Source: Sphingomonas telluris (GTDB taxonomy: Bacteria > Pseudomonadota > Alphaproteobacteria > Sphingomonadales > Sphingomonadaceae). Taken from it: a stretch of DNA of 64,000 bases. The stretch spans positions 1 through 64,000 of the forward strand of contig NZ_JAKZHW010000001.1 in NCBI RefSeq assembly GCF_022568775.1. The letters run 5' to 3'. Under the pieces are notes generated by a model, which was not told the DNA's origin, ran no database searches, and saw only the letters and a list, made by a program, of their open reading frames with translations. The position numbers and the translations under genes are program-made. Below, in pieces: positions 8,532 to 16,650 of the stretch. Positions within the stretch are counted from its first letter, which is position 1, and each line of letters starts with the position of its first letter.

Positions 8532-9125
8532 ATGCTGATGCTTTCCAACTCCAGACGATCCATCGCCGTCTTGCTGGGCTCCATGCGCCGCGATCGAATG
8601 GGTGATAGAGCGGCGCGACTGGTCATCGACGAGCTCGAACGCCGAGGGCATGACGTGCACCTGGTGGATCCGCTGGAACTGCAGCTTCCGCTGCTCGACC
8701 AAATGTACAAGGAGCATCCGGCCGGCGAAGCGCCCGAGAACCTCGAACGGCTCGCGGATTTGTATCGCAGCGCCGACGGGTTCCTAGTCGTCAGCGGCGA
8801 ATATAACCACGGCATCCCTCCGGCCCTGAAGAACCTGCTCGACCATTTCCTGGAGGAGTATTTTTGGCGGCCGTCGGGGATCATTTGTTACTCGGCGGGC
8901 GGCTTTGGTGGGGTTCGCGCAGCCATGCAGTTGCGCATGACGCTGGCCGAGCTTGGAATGCCGAGCGTTCCAAGCCTTCTGCCTATCCCTCGTATCGCAG
9001 AAGCGATTAGCGCGGAGGGCGTGGCGAGCGACATTACCGTTCGATCGATGAACCGCTTCCTCGATGAGTTTCTTTGGTACGCGGACGCCCTCGCCGAAGC
9101 GCGTATCGGCGGTACGCCGTACTGA
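8532..9125 (+). CDS. NADPH-dependent FMN reductase family protein
   Basis: 197 residues with the flavodoxin-like fold: AVLLGSMRRDRMGDR as the phosphate-binding start, and VVSGEYNHGIPPALKNLLDH (about 86-105), the hallmark of NAD(P)H:FMN/quinone reductases. It begins ten bases after the patatin gene, preceded by GAGGACG, and is probably in the same transcript. It likely reduces flavins, quinones or chromate-like oxidants; the specific acceptor is unknown. Confidence 0.85.
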   Translation: MLMLSNSRRSIAVLLGSMRRDRMGDRAARLVIDELERRGHDVHLVDPLELQLPLLDQMYKEHPAGEAPENLERLADLYRSADGFLVVSGEYNHGIPPALKNLLDHFLEEYFWRPSGIICYSAGGFGGVRAAMQLRMTLAELGMPSVPSLLPIPRIAEAISAEGVASDITVRSMNRFLDEFLWYADALAEARIGGTPY

Positions 9126-9220
9126 AGCATACGCGACGCGCATCAAACTCATGCTCAATTGCGATTTCTCTCCAGAGCTCTGAACGGCGAAAATCCGAAG
9201 CACAGGCAAGGAGAGATTCA

Positions 9221-9736
9221 ATGTTCAGAAGCACCAAGCTCCACAAGAAATTCCTCGCGGTCCTGTTGCTTGCCGGCCCCGCAACGGTCGTAACGCCGCT
9301 CGTCACCACGGTGGCGAAGGCAGCGACCCCGGTGGCCAGCGCGCCCGCGCAAGGCGTGATCAAGCAGAAGAGCGACTTCGCGTTCGACGACACGGTCGAC
9401 CGCATCAAGGCGGACATCGCCAAGAAGGGCATCCGCTTCTTCGACGAGATCGACCACACCGCCCTCGGCGCCTCTGCCGACCTCCCGATCAACCGCTCCA
9501 AGCTACTGCTGTTCGGCAATCCACCTCTGGGTGTGCAGTTCCTGCAAGCGAACCCCGTCGCGGGGCTCGACTGGCCCGTGCGCATGCTCGTCACACAGGA
9601 CGATGACGGCGCCGTGTGGGTCAGCTGGAGCGACTTCCGCTTCGTCGCCAACCGCTACCAGCTCGCCCATCGAGACAAGCAGATCGCCATGGCGAGCGAA
9701 GTCGCGGCCTCCATCGCATCTTCGACGAGGAAGTGA
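9221..9736 (+). CDS. Secreted DUF302 protein
   Basis: 171 residues from the ATG at 9221, preceded by AAGGAGAGATTCA. The first 35 residues are a signal peptide. The mature protein carries DUF302: FDDTVDRIKADIAKKGIRFF, then FDEIDHTALG, LLLFGNPPLG and a C-terminal YQLAHRDK stretch. DUF302 proteins are small, often periplasmic, and of unproven function; some occur with redox or metal genes. It ends three bases before the next small ORF. Confidence 0.85.
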   Translation: MFRSTKLHKKFLAVLLLAGPATVVTPLVTTVAKAATPVASAPAQGVIKQKSDFAFDDTVDRIKADIAKKGIRFFDEIDHTALGASADLPINRSKLLLFGNPPLGVQFLQANPVAGLDWPVRMLVTQDDDGAVWVSWSDFRFVANRYQLAHRDKQIAMASEVAASIASSTRK

Positions 9737-9738
9737 GC

Positions 9739-9909
9739 ATGCAAAATTCCCCATCACCCGACGAACGGACCTTCGGACCCCTTCCGCGCAAGGACATTCT
9801 GGCCGTCTGTTCCTTCCTCAACCGGCGCCCGGCAGCGCGGGCGACGAGCACGATCGACGGTCCCGAGTTCTTCCTCGAACGACTGGCTGCAGCCGCCCGG
9901 ATGCAGTGA
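9739..9909 (+). CDS. Small hypothetical protein (56 aa)
   Basis: A 56-codon frame starting two bases after the DUF302 stop, with GAGGAAGTGAGC as ribosome site. It is hydrophilic at both ends (FGPLPRKDILAVCSFLNRRP in the middle) and matches no family I know. Tight packing and a good ribosome site support it. Its stop overlaps an alternative GTG start of the next gene. Confidence 0.5.
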   Translation: MQNSPSPDERTFGPLPRKDILAVCSFLNRRPAARATSTIDGPEFFLERLAAAARMQ

Positions 9910-9926
9910 TCAACGCGTCCGCCCTC

Positions 9927-11333
9927 ATGGAGATAAAAAGGGGCCTTCCGCCACTCAGCGGGAGGCTCCTTTGGGCGTATCGCATCGCTTGGATGCTGTC
10001 CGCTGCCTTCACGCTCGCAGCGCTGGCTTACGCACTGCCCGGCGGCGCCATGGATCCGCTCGTTCTCGGCATCCGCCTCGTGAAATCGGCCATTCTGATC
10101 GCGGTCGCGAGCGTGCTCATCTGGCGCCGGCAACGCGACCCCGTCGCCGGCATCCTGGCCCTGGCATTCCTATGTTGGACCGTCACGAGCAGCGTCGACT
10201 TCACGTCCGGCCAGGTCCTGCCGATGCTCCTCGACCGGCTGCGCTTCCTGCTTTTCGCATTGGCGCTGGTGCTCTTTCCCGATGGCAAGTGGAACCCTCG
10301 CTGGACCCGCGCAGTCGCGGTCGCGAGTGTTGCGGTATTCGTCATCGGCGCGCTTGAAGGCGTAGGATTGGCGCCAACGAAGCTCTTCCTGCCGCTCGCG
10401 ATCGCTTGCGTGGTCGCCGCCATCGCCTCGTTGATCCAGCGCTTCCGAACGACCTCGAGCGAGACGCTGCAGCTGCAATTGAAGTGGGTCGCACTCGGTC
10501 TCGTTTGCGGAGTGGGCTTGATCCTCTCGGCAAGGGCTGGAGCCGCGCTGTCCGGGCCACGGCTCGGCTTCGAAGCCATGTTTCAACTCGGCATCGTCAT
10601 TGTGGCGCTCGGCTTCCTGGTGCCCCTGCTCCGCTACCGCCTATACGACGCAGAAACGGTAATCAGCCGCTCGGCCGGCTACGCCATGCTGACGGCAACC
10701 CTCGTCGCAGTCTTCGCGGGCAGCGAAGCGCTGATCGAGAACTTGGGTCAGCAATATCTGGGATCCGGCATTGGCCAAGTATCCGGCGCGATGGCCGCAG
10801 CATTGGCGGCAGTGATGCTCGCGCCGCTCAACGAGCGGATCAGCAGGTGGGCCGAGCACCGTTTCCAGCGCGACCTGGTCCGGCTGAAACGAGAGCTCCC
10901 TGAGCTACTGGCCGAGACACCATTCGACTGGTCCCCTCGCCAGATCGGAGAAGCAGTGCTCCCGCGCATTTGCGACGCGGTCCACGCTACGTCAGCCGGC
11001 ATCATCATCAGAGACCAGTTGATCGCGTCCAACGGGGTGCAACCGACGGACACCGGACGAGAAGCCTTCGAATCCGCGTTGGAACTGCCACTTCGATGTC
11101 CATTCGGAGGGGAACAGGGTTCACTTCTGGTAGGGCCACGTCCCGACAGAACCTCGTACGGCAAGGAAGAAGTGAGAGCGCTGCAGGGCATCCTTCCGCC
11201 GCTACGAAGAGCGCTCAATCACGCATCGCAGCGCGATGAGACTCGCCGAAGGGAAGCGGCGAGGAAGCGCTCTATAGCGACACGCATTGCCCAGATGTCG
11301 AAGCAAATCGCTGCCTTGGAAATGATCGGCTAA
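9927..11333 (+). CDS. Membrane sensor-like protein with GAF-like C-terminus, no kinase domain
   Basis: 468 residues from the ATG at 9927; a GTG at 9906 overlapping the previous stop is an alternative start. About eight hydrophobic segments fill residues 15-320. APLNERISRWAEHRFQRDLV follows the last segment, as in multi-pass sensor kinases. A GAF-like region (AVHATSAGIIIRDQLIASNG to LLVGPRPDRTSYGKEE) and a basic coiled tail (430-468) follow. No phospho-acceptor His box or ATPase motifs are present. The TAA stop lies in a dispersed repeat, so the kinase half may have been lost, or the protein may pass its signal to a separate partner. Confidence 0.72.
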   Translation: MEIKRGLPPLSGRLLWAYRIAWMLSAAFTLAALAYALPGGAMDPLVLGIRLVKSAILIAVASVLIWRRQRDPVAGILALAFLCWTVTSSVDFTSGQVLPMLLDRLRFLLFALALVLFPDGKWNPRWTRAVAVASVAVFVIGALEGVGLAPTKLFLPLAIACVVAAIASLIQRFRTTSSETLQLQLKWVALGLVCGVGLILSARAGAALSGPRLGFEAMFQLGIVIVALGFLVPLLRYRLYDAETVISRSAGYAMLTATLVAVFAGSEALIENLGQQYLGSGIGQVSGAMAAALAAVMLAPLNERISRWAEHRFQRDLVRLKRELPELLAETPFDWSPRQIGEAVLPRICDAVHATSAGIIIRDQLIASNGVQPTDTGREAFESALELPLRCPFGGEQGSLLVGPRPDRTSYGKEEVRALQGILPPLRRALNHASQRDETRRREAARKRSIATRIAQMSKQIAALEMIG

Positions 11334-11362
11334 TGGCAGGAATGGGTGGAATGCTGCCGTAG
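11330..11362 (+). repeat. Dispersed inverted-repeat element
   Basis: Arms CTAATGGCAG and CTGCCGTAG around the core GAATGGGTGGAAT. The TAA within its left arm is the stop codon of the sensor-like gene. Confidence 0.9.
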
Positions 11363-11369
11363 CACTCAC

Positions 11370-12377
11370 CTACTGCCGTGTGGCAGTGCCTCCTCCGCCG
11401 ACGTTCCACCACCAGCCCTGCGAAAGGCAGCCGCTGCCGTCGGGCCTTGTGGTCACTTCCTTGAAACGGGTGGTGGATGAAGTGCCTGCCCCCTGCGTCG
11501 CGCTCAGGCGCGCAGCCGCGCAATCGGGACCCCAGAAACCGCGGTAGACGGCGTTCGGCGCGTTCGCCGGTTTGGCGAGTTCCTTCTGATATTCGAGCTG
11601 CTGACTGCGGACCGTCTCGGCATGCTGATCGAGCTGGCGCTGGTAATCCGCGGCAGCGTGCTCGGCCTGCAGCTTCTGTTCCTGCTTCTTGCGCGCGACC
11701 TCGTCCTGCGCCTGCTTGTAGTCATCGACCTGCTTCTGCTGCTCGGCGAGCTTCTCGTTGTAGTCGGCCATGTCGGCCGCGTACTTCGCGTCGGCTTCTG
11801 CATTGGTCATCTTGTGCCGCGTAGGGCCGCTGATGGTGACGGAGTTATCCGGGATGTGCTGGCTCGGCCTGTCTTCCTCTTCCGCCAACTCGGCTGAGAG
11901 AGCGCCGCCGACAGGGTTTCCGGACCAGTCGGTGACGGCGAGGACGCCCGCTTTGCCATCCGGGCGCCAGTCGGAGACCAACGAACCTTCGAATTTTATA
12001 TAGTTCCTTGAGCGCAGCTTCGCGGACACGGCGAGCGCGTGATCCTTCATCGTCGTCACCCAGCAGCCGCTATGGCGCATGCCATGGTCTTCGGTGAACT
12101 TCGAGAACTGCCCGACAATGTTCGTGAAGGTGTAGCTAGACACCCCGCGAACGTCGTCCGGCGCAGTGGCGAACTGCGCTTCCCACTCCTTGATCCCGTC
12201 ATATTTCCAGGTTGGATAGGAATCGCCGATCGCGTCCCCTTCCAGCGTGAAAAGCTGCGTGTAGTGTGAAGTGCCTTCGATCTCCTCGGCCGAGCAGGCC
12301 AGGTAGATGGTGTTCGCCGCATTGGCCGTGGTGGCGAGCGGAAGCGCGACGAGCGCCGCGGCAAATTTGAGACGCAT
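11370..12377 (-). CDS. Secreted coiled-coil hypothetical protein
   Basis: 335 residues from the ATG at 12377, with a signal peptide (about 1-20, ending ATTANA). The N-terminal half is globular with cysteines (LACSAEE, SGCWVTTMKD). Residues about 190-275 are a long charged coiled coil rich in Gln, Lys, Glu and Ala. The end is Gly/Trp-rich (CLSQGWWWNVGGGG). I recognise no enzymatic motif. It is probably a periplasmic or envelope protein of unknown role, flanked by repeat copies. Confidence 0.7.
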   Translation of the reverse strand: MRLKFAAALVALPLATTANAANTIYLACSAEEIEGTSHYTQLFTLEGDAIGDSYPTWKYDGIKEWEAQFATAPDDVRGVSSYTFTNIVGQFSKFTEDHGMRHSGCWVTTMKDHALAVSAKLRSRNYIKFEGSLVSDWRPDGKAGVLAVTDWSGNPVGGALSAELAEEEDRPSQHIPDNSVTISGPTRHKMTNAEADAKYAADMADYNEKLAEQQKQVDDYKQAQDEVARKKQEQKLQAEHAAADYQRQLDQHAETVRSQQLEYQKELAKPANAPNAVYRGFWGPDCAAARLSATQGAGTSSTTRFKEVTTRPDGSGCLSQGWWWNVGGGGTATRQ

Positions 12378-12453
12378 TACTAACCCCCCGAGACTAATAG
12401 ACGTTAGCCTATCGAGGCTCGGCGAGGGCGCAAGAGCGATTGTCTCCGGTAGT

Positions 12454-12484
12454 CTAACGGCAGGAATGGGTCGAAAGCCGCCGG
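12454..12484 (+). repeat. Dispersed inverted-repeat element
   Basis: CTAACGGCAG, core GAATGGGTCGAAAG, then a diverged right arm CCGCCGGA. It lies 16 bases beyond the stop of the CDF gene. Confidence 0.8.
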
Positions 12485-12499
12485 ACCGCCCAAGGCCTA

Positions 12500-13450
12500 T
12501 CAATCCGCCACACCCCCTTCTCTGTCGGCAAGCAAAGCTCGTTGCTCGGCATCGTGTCGCGGACGGATGAAAAGGCGGCGCACCGCGGGCCACCTCTCAC
12601 CGGCTTCGCGTTCGATCTGATCGACAATCGCCTCGACCCTGCCTGCTGTGATCGTATCGTCGAAGTCGACGCTCATCATCGCGGTGATTTGATCGGGCGC
12701 CGAATGGAGCGTTAGAATCTCGCCGACCCCTGTCACCTCTCGATGAGCCAGGGTCAGTTTCCTTAAGGCCGATACCAGCTCAGGGTCGGCTGACTCGCCA
12801 ATAAGAAGGGCCTTTGACTCCACGGCCAGGAGCAACGCGGTCAGGCCGAGGATGACGCCGATGATGACGGACGCCGCCCCGTCGAAGAACGGGTCTCCGC
12901 TCAGCTGCGACAACGCCAGGCCGATCGCGGCGACCAGCAGTCCCGCCATGGCGGCTCCGTTCTCGAGCAACACTATGAACGCCGGCGGATCCTTTGACCG
13001 GCGGACCGCTTCCCACCACCCCAGGGCACCCTTTGCCTGCTTAAATTCACGAAAGGCAGCCCAGGTCGATCCGCCTTCAAGCAGGAAGGCAACGATTAGC
13101 ACAGTGTAGGCAATAATCGGCGTTACTGCTTCTTCGGGATGAGCGATGTGCACGATGCCTTCGTAGACGGACACACCGGCACCCAATGCGAAGACCAGGA
13201 CCGCAACCACAAAGCTCCAGAAATAAATCTCCCGGCCGTGCCCTAAAGGGTGCCATTCGTCGGCTGGCTTGCGGGACTGCCGCCGCCCCCAAATCAGCAG
13301 AAGCTGGTTGGTCGAGTCGACGACGCTGTGCACACCTTCCGTGAGCATCGCCGAAGATCCGGTGATTCCCGCCGCAATGAATTTGGCCGCCGCGATACCG
13401 AGGTTGGCTCCCAAGGCGATCAGCAAGGTCCGATTGTTGTGCGCGCTCAT
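12500..13450 (-). CDS. Cation diffusion facilitator (CDF) transporter
   Basis: 316 residues. The N-terminal membrane domain starts ALGANLGIAAAKFIAAGITG and carries the first metal site TEGVHSVVDSTNQ (HxxxD). The expected second HxxxD is instead DPFFDGAAS (DxxxD), which may alter metal preference away from zinc. A cytoplasmic ferredoxin-like domain (about 215-300) follows. It exports divalent metal ions in exchange for protons. It stands alone between repeats, so the cognate metal cannot be inferred from neighbours. Confidence 0.88.
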   Translation of the reverse strand: MSAHNNRTLLIALGANLGIAAAKFIAAGITGSSAMLTEGVHSVVDSTNQLLLIWGRRQSRKPADEWHPLGHGREIYFWSFVVAVLVFALGAGVSVYEGIVHIAHPEEAVTPIIAYTVLIVAFLLEGGSTWAAFREFKQAKGALGWWEAVRRSKDPPAFIVLLENGAAMAGLLVAAIGLALSQLSGDPFFDGAASVIIGVILGLTALLLAVESKALLIGESADPELVSALRKLTLAHREVTGVGEILTLHSAPDQITAMMSVDFDDTITAGRVEAIVDQIEREAGERWPAVRRLFIRPRHDAEQRALLADREGGVAD

Positions 13451-13754
13451 CGGGAAGCACGGACCTGTGGCGATGTGAGCACTGACGGTATCTCGCCCAA
13501 CGAACTAACGTCCGCAATGGGTCGAGAGTGCAACTAGCGTTTGCGGCAGCTTTGGGTCGAAAGCTGCCACTGCGCTTCCGGCAAGTTTGGGTGGAAAGCG
13601 GACACAGGGAACTAGACGACCATCCTCCTAACCCAGGTCAGGGTTCCGGATTGAGACCAGTGGTAGGACTGACGCATCGCTGCTTCCGACTCGGCAATGT
13701 AGCGCCTGAGAGACAAATCGTCGCGCTCCCGCCCATCCCTAGGGGAGATGCGTC
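13451..13754. other. 304-bp intergenic stretch with a repeat triplet
   Basis: The only structure I see between the CDF gene and the small gene at 13755 is the triple repeat at 13505-13608 and the ribosome site of the next gene. Confidence 0.6.
13505..13608 (+). repeat. Triple tandem cluster of the dispersed element
   Basis: Three head-to-tail copies spaced 36-37 bases. Their left parts are CTAACGTCCGC, TGCGGCAGCTTT and CCGGCAAGTTT, and their cores are ATGGGTCGAGAG, GGGTCGAAAG and GGGTGGAAAG. The middle copy has a 9-bp stem GGCAGCTTT / AAAGCTGCC with loop GGGTCG. Confidence 0.9.
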
Positions 13755-13922
13755 ATGTTTTCTGACGAAGCCAAATACTCCCTCGAACGCGCCCTTACCG
13801 AGCGGATAATGGCCAAGTCGGCGACACATCCAAATGCGATCGCGGTCCATGAAGAACTGGCGCAATTATATGACGAGCAGCTCAACGAACTGACGCGGCC
13901 ACCTCTCCATATTGCGGCCTAG
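13755..13922 (+). CDS. Small helical protein, family shared with 15072 and 59246
   Basis: 55 residues from the ATG at 13755, with GGGGAGATGCGTC before it. It has the pattern Y-x(3)-RA-x(2)-E...A...A-x(2)-H-x-ELA-x(2)-Y, also found in the proteins at 15072 and 59246. It is probably one long amphipathic hairpin and cytoplasmic. Its stop is one base from the start of the next small gene, so both are likely co-transcribed. The function is unknown. Confidence 0.7.
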   Translation: MFSDEAKYSLERALTERIMAKSATHPNAIAVHEELAQLYDEQLNELTRPPLHIAA

Positions 13923-13923
13923 G

Positions 13924-14190
13924 ATGCCCGCCTGTGACTACCGCTACTACCATCTCGATGGAGATGGCAGCTTGCAATCCGGGGAGTGGTTCTCGGCTGC
14001 GAGCGACGAACACGCAGTACAACAGGTTCAAGCAAACCATCCAGACACGAAGTGCGAGATTTGGCACGGCGCTCGCCTAGTGGCGAAGCTGTTGCCGAGC
14101 CGATTTTCGCCAGATGACGCGGCTCTTCGGAACGGCGTTGGAGCACGCCTGTCAGCACTCGCACTTAGAGAACTAGAGCCAGAAGCCTAA
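13924..14190 (+). CDS. Small WHG-motif protein, first of a tandem pair
   Basis: 88 residues from the ATG at 13924, directly after the previous stop. It is a clear paralogue of the protein at 14370: both share YRYY, a DG turn, SD-x-(D/E)-A, QV and an (I/L)WHG-(A/T)RLV-x-KL box near residues 47-57. The alternating pattern suggests a compact alpha/beta fold. No family name is known to me. Confidence 0.7.
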   Translation: MPACDYRYYHLDGDGSLQSGEWFSAASDEHAVQQVQANHPDTKCEIWHGARLVAKLLPSRFSPDDAALRNGVGARLSALALRELEPEA

Positions 14191-14214
14191 CCTAAGCAGG
14201 GGCCTTATTAACGC

Positions 14215-14240
14215 TTGCTTTGGGCCGAAAGCTGCCACTG
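14215..14240 (+). repeat. Dispersed element, right half
   Basis: TTGCTTTGGGCCGAAAG followed by CTGCCACTG. The left arm is degenerate. Confidence 0.7.
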
Positions 14241-14369
14241 GCGCTGACCTGATCCAGGTTGCGGCGATGTCGGCTAAAAGGGCCTACTGACGTCTAATCG
14301 CCGTTACCTAACATCAGCCTGACGGTGCCCGAGAGTAATGGAAAGCTCCCGCTGCGCAGGAGAGCTGCC

Positions 14370-14615
14370 ATGCCCTCAGAAAATTACCGGTACTATCGCG
14401 TGGACGGCGCGGGGCATTCTCACGACCCAGCGTGGATCGAAGCGCGGAGCGATAAGGACGCGATCTCGCAGGTCGAAGCTATGGATCCGGACGTAACATG
14501 GGAACTATGGCATGGGACGCGGCTGGTCGGGAAACTCTGGCCTCGGGCGCTGAGTGACAGCTCATGTCAGAGGAACGACGTTCAGTTGAATGACGACATG
14601 GACCTAATCACGTAG
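14370..14615 (+). CDS. Small WHG-motif protein, second of a tandem pair
   Basis: 81 residues from the ATG at 14370, preceded by AGGAGAGCTGCC. The alignment with the protein at 13924 covers residues 3-60 (ENYRYYRVDGAG, SDKDAISQVEAMDPD, ELWHGTRLVGKLW). The tails differ: this one ends in an acidic NDDMDLIT. This looks like a local tandem duplication followed by divergence. The function is unknown. Confidence 0.7.
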   Translation: MPSENYRYYRVDGAGHSHDPAWIEARSDKDAISQVEAMDPDVTWELWHGTRLVGKLWPRALSDSSCQRNDVQLNDDMDLIT

Positions 14616-14673
14616 CGAGGACCGACCCATGTCAGTTGTCAGACCAGGCTAGGTCAGTTTACGGGCACGAAGG

Positions 14674-14847
14674 ATGGATGATCCCGCTGACCCGCTCGCG
14701 CACATGCAAGAACGGATTGACCTTTGTCGGCGACTTTCACGGTCCACTACCGACCGTGAGGTCGCGCTCTTGCTTGCAAAGATGGCGGATGAAGGCGAGG
14801 CGGACCTCGTCAAATTGAAAGCCGAACGTTCGTCGCGTCAATCGTAG
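14674..14847 (+). CDS. Small acidic/basic hypothetical protein (57 aa)
   Basis: A 58-codon frame (MDDPADPLAHMQERIDLCRR, then LSRSTTDREVALLLAKMADE) with GAAGG shortly before the ATG. It is strongly helical, with a charged, coding-like composition. An overlapping frame beginning at 14636 gives a Ser/Arg/Thr-rich product without family character, so I prefer this one. It is probably cytoplasmic; the function is unknown. Confidence 0.6.
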   Translation: MDDPADPLAHMQERIDLCRRLSRSTTDREVALLLAKMADEGEADLVKLKAERSSRQS

Positions 14848-15071
14848 CGCCGCGGCGGGACCTCTTTTCTGTTAGACGGGGGCGCCTGAGTGATCCAGCA
14901 TCGTTCGAGGCGGACCCAACCGGTGGATGCCTACGTTCGCCTTGAGGGGCAGCCCGGACCAATTGGGATAGTCCAGCCAGGTCTGTGCTATACGGCGTCA
15001 TCGCCGCCCCGGGCCTGACATGCGGCGAATGAGAGTTGGTTGTCACACTCCCGCTGCCCTCTGGGAGATGT

Positions 15072-15272
15072 ATGATGTCTTCGAACGAAACTGAATATTA
15101 TCGCCAGCGGGCGATTACTGAGCGCGCGATGGCCGAGAAGTCCGAACATGCAAACGTAGCGTTAATCCACGCCGAGTTGGCCCGACAGTATCAGGCTTTG
15201 GCCGACAAGGCAGAGCTCCGACCCACACTCCGTGTTGCCTTCCCTAGCCACGATCCTGCTCAGATACCTTGA
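15072..15272 (+). CDS. Small helical protein, family shared with 13755 and 59246
   Basis: 66 residues from the ATG at 15072 (a second ATG follows at 15075), preceded by GGGAGATGT. EYYRQRAITERAMAEKSEHA, then HAELARQYQALADKAE matches the 13755 and 59246 proteins in the RA-x(2)-E and H-x-E(L/M)A-x(2)-Y positions. The C-terminal twenty residues are non-helical and Pro-rich. It ends just before a repeat copy. The function is unknown. Confidence 0.7.
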   Translation: MMSSNETEYYRQRAITERAMAEKSEHANVALIHAELARQYQALADKAELRPTLRVAFPSHDPAQIP

Positions 15273-15280
15273 GGATAGGC

Positions 15281-15309
15281 AATGTCCGCAATGGGTCGAA
15301 AGCTGCCAT
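15281..15309 (+). repeat. Dispersed element, mixed arms
   Basis: Left arm AATGTCCGC, core AATGGGTCGAAAG, right arm CTGCCAT. The two arms belong to different types and do not pair with each other. Confidence 0.85.
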
Positions 15310-15319
15310 CCTGCAGCGA

Positions 15320-15466
15320 CTAACGCAGATAGTACCAATAAACAGACGTACAGGCTGCGAGGCCCAAGATGACGAGAACGATAGTTGGATAATCGCGCCT
15401 GCTCTCGTCGGACGAAAGCATTCTGAACCAGTCAGCGATTTGAACCCAGCCTAGAAACTCACCCAT
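15320..15466 (-). CDS. Small single-pass membrane protein (48 aa)
   Basis: A 49-codon frame starting at the ATG at 15466, with AGGAGG five bases upstream. The N-terminal half is amphipathic (MGEFLGWVQIADWFRM). A hydrophobic segment (TIVLVILGLAACTSVYWYY) then runs to the C-terminus. The strong ribosome site and membrane segment make this a convincing small gene. It would be an inner-membrane peptide of unknown function, lying between two repeat copies. Confidence 0.62.
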   Translation of the reverse strand: MGEFLGWVQIADWFRMLSSDESRRDYPTIVLVILGLAACTSVYWYYLR

Positions 15467-15537
15467 GTCCGCCTCCTAGGGTGGATTAGGCTTAGGAAGC
15501 GTTACTAAGTCAGTAGGCGCTCAAGGTCTAAGATCTC

Positions 15538-15567
15538 TGTGGCAAGTTTGGGTGGAAAGCCGACACT
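15538..15567 (+). repeat. Dispersed element, diverged
   Basis: GGCAAGTTTGGGTGGAAAG then CCGACACT. It lies upstream of the converging DUF2846-like gene end. Confidence 0.75.
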
Positions 15568-15601
15568 TGTCTCATACGGAATCCGTCGAGTTGGTCGGGT
15601 C

Positions 15602-16042
15602 TCAATTAACGCGTGGAATCCAGACGTTTAGACGCGGTGCCTTTTCGATGAACTCGTCCCGGTTCGAAGGTTCAAGGTTTGCTTTTCCGCCCCAAGTGCC
15701 AGCGCTGACATTGCAGCGGACAAAATAGGTTTCATCTTCTTCGACTTCCAACCGAACGCGATCATTCAATTCGCCATGCGTCGAGTACTCGTGAATCCCG
15801 GGATTAACTGCCAATGCGAAATATTTCTTCGAACCCAAACGCGCCAGTTCGGCGTCTCCTTCGCGAACCGTACAGCCCATGAGCGCCCCCATGATGCCAG
15901 GCCTGTAGAACACCACCAAACCCTTTCCTGCCTGAGGTTCCGGTAGCAGTCCGGTCTTCGTCAGAATGGGACTTTCGGCATTTGCAGCGACGCTGACGAA
16001 CGCTGATGCTGCGACAACTAACTTTGAGAATTTTGTAGTCAC
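15602..16042 (-). CDS. Secreted DUF2846-like protein
   Basis: 146 residues from a GTG at 16042, with AAGGAT upstream. This start gives a clean signal peptide (VTTKFSKLVVAASAFVSVAA). The mature part GKGLVVFYRPGIMGALMGCT, YFALAVNPGIHEYSTHGE and EVEEDETYFVRC resembles the DUF2846 beta-sandwich found in bacterial envelope proteins. It lies directly downstream of another secreted protein gene on the same strand (11 bases apart), so they are likely co-transcribed. The function is unknown. Confidence 0.7.
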   Translation of the reverse strand: MTTKFSKLVVAASAFVSVAANAESPILTKTGLLPEPQAGKGLVVFYRPGIMGALMGCTVREGDAELARLGSKKYFALAVNPGIHEYSTHGELNDRVRLEVEEDETYFVRCNVSAGTWGGKANLEPSNRDEFIEKAPRLNVWIPRVN

Positions 16043-16053
16043 TCGTTCGATCC

Positions 16054-16596
16054 TTACTTTGGTTCGATTGTACCTGGCTGGCAGGCGTGTTCCGCCGTAA
16101 TTTCGACGTCCGCACGAACCTTCGCGATTCCGCGAGTGCCAGCCGGAAGTTGGGTGGCGGAGCCTTTTACTTGCCCCGGATGAGTGAACGTACTTCGCTG
16201 AATGATCCAAGCCATCGTTTGATCGCGCCCCGAATCCGAGAACTGAAGGTGACCGATCGGGATTTCGGTGTTGCCGCAACGAACGAAACGCACGGCGACT
16301 ATCAACTCCCCTGGCATTCCGGAGCCCCGGGCTTTGGCAGCATGAATTACTTCGCCCTCGCCTACGGCGCCCACGGGAATAAGAGTTGTCCCCTCGGACA
16401 CCACCGGTTCAAAGGTTCGGATAGGGAAGCGATCTCCGTTTTGAGCGCTCTCGGACGAGACAGGAGCCGCCAACTCGATTGGCACGAAAATGCCTTTGTG
16501 AATGAGGAGGGGCGTCGGCTGCGCTTGCGCATTAGCGATGCCGTCAAAGCAAAGCGCAATAGCAACAAGTGCCGCACAGTATCGGTCAGATGACAT
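16054..16596 (-). CDS. Secreted hypothetical protein
   Basis: 180 residues from the ATG at 16596, chosen because GGGAGGGGCA precedes it; an ATG at 16629 lacks this. A signal peptide covers about 1-24. The mature part has beta-rich blocks: GIFVPIELAAPVSSESAQNG, then TTLIPVGAVGEGEVIHAAKA and ELIVAVRFV. These resemble barrel-like periplasmic proteins that buffer an RNA-like or ligand surface, but I cannot name the family. Operon partner of the DUF2846-like gene. Confidence 0.65.
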   Translation of the reverse strand: MSSDRYCAALVAIALCFDGIANAQAQPTPLLIHKGIFVPIELAAPVSSESAQNGDRFPIRTFEPVVSEGTTLIPVGAVGEGEVIHAAKARGSGMPGELIVAVRFVRCGNTEIPIGHLQFSDSGRDQTMAWIIQRSTFTHPGQVKGSATQLPAGTRGIAKVRADVEITAEHACQPGTIEPK

Positions 16597-16650
16597 TGCC
16601 CCTCCCGAGACGAGCTTACATTTGCTCACAGTGATAGCAATTGAATCGGT

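Noticed and set aside
14332-14357. Another repeat copy near 14335 (TAATGGAAAGCTCCCGCT)
   Set aside because: It resembles the arms but lacks the GGGTCGAAAG core, so I did not count it.
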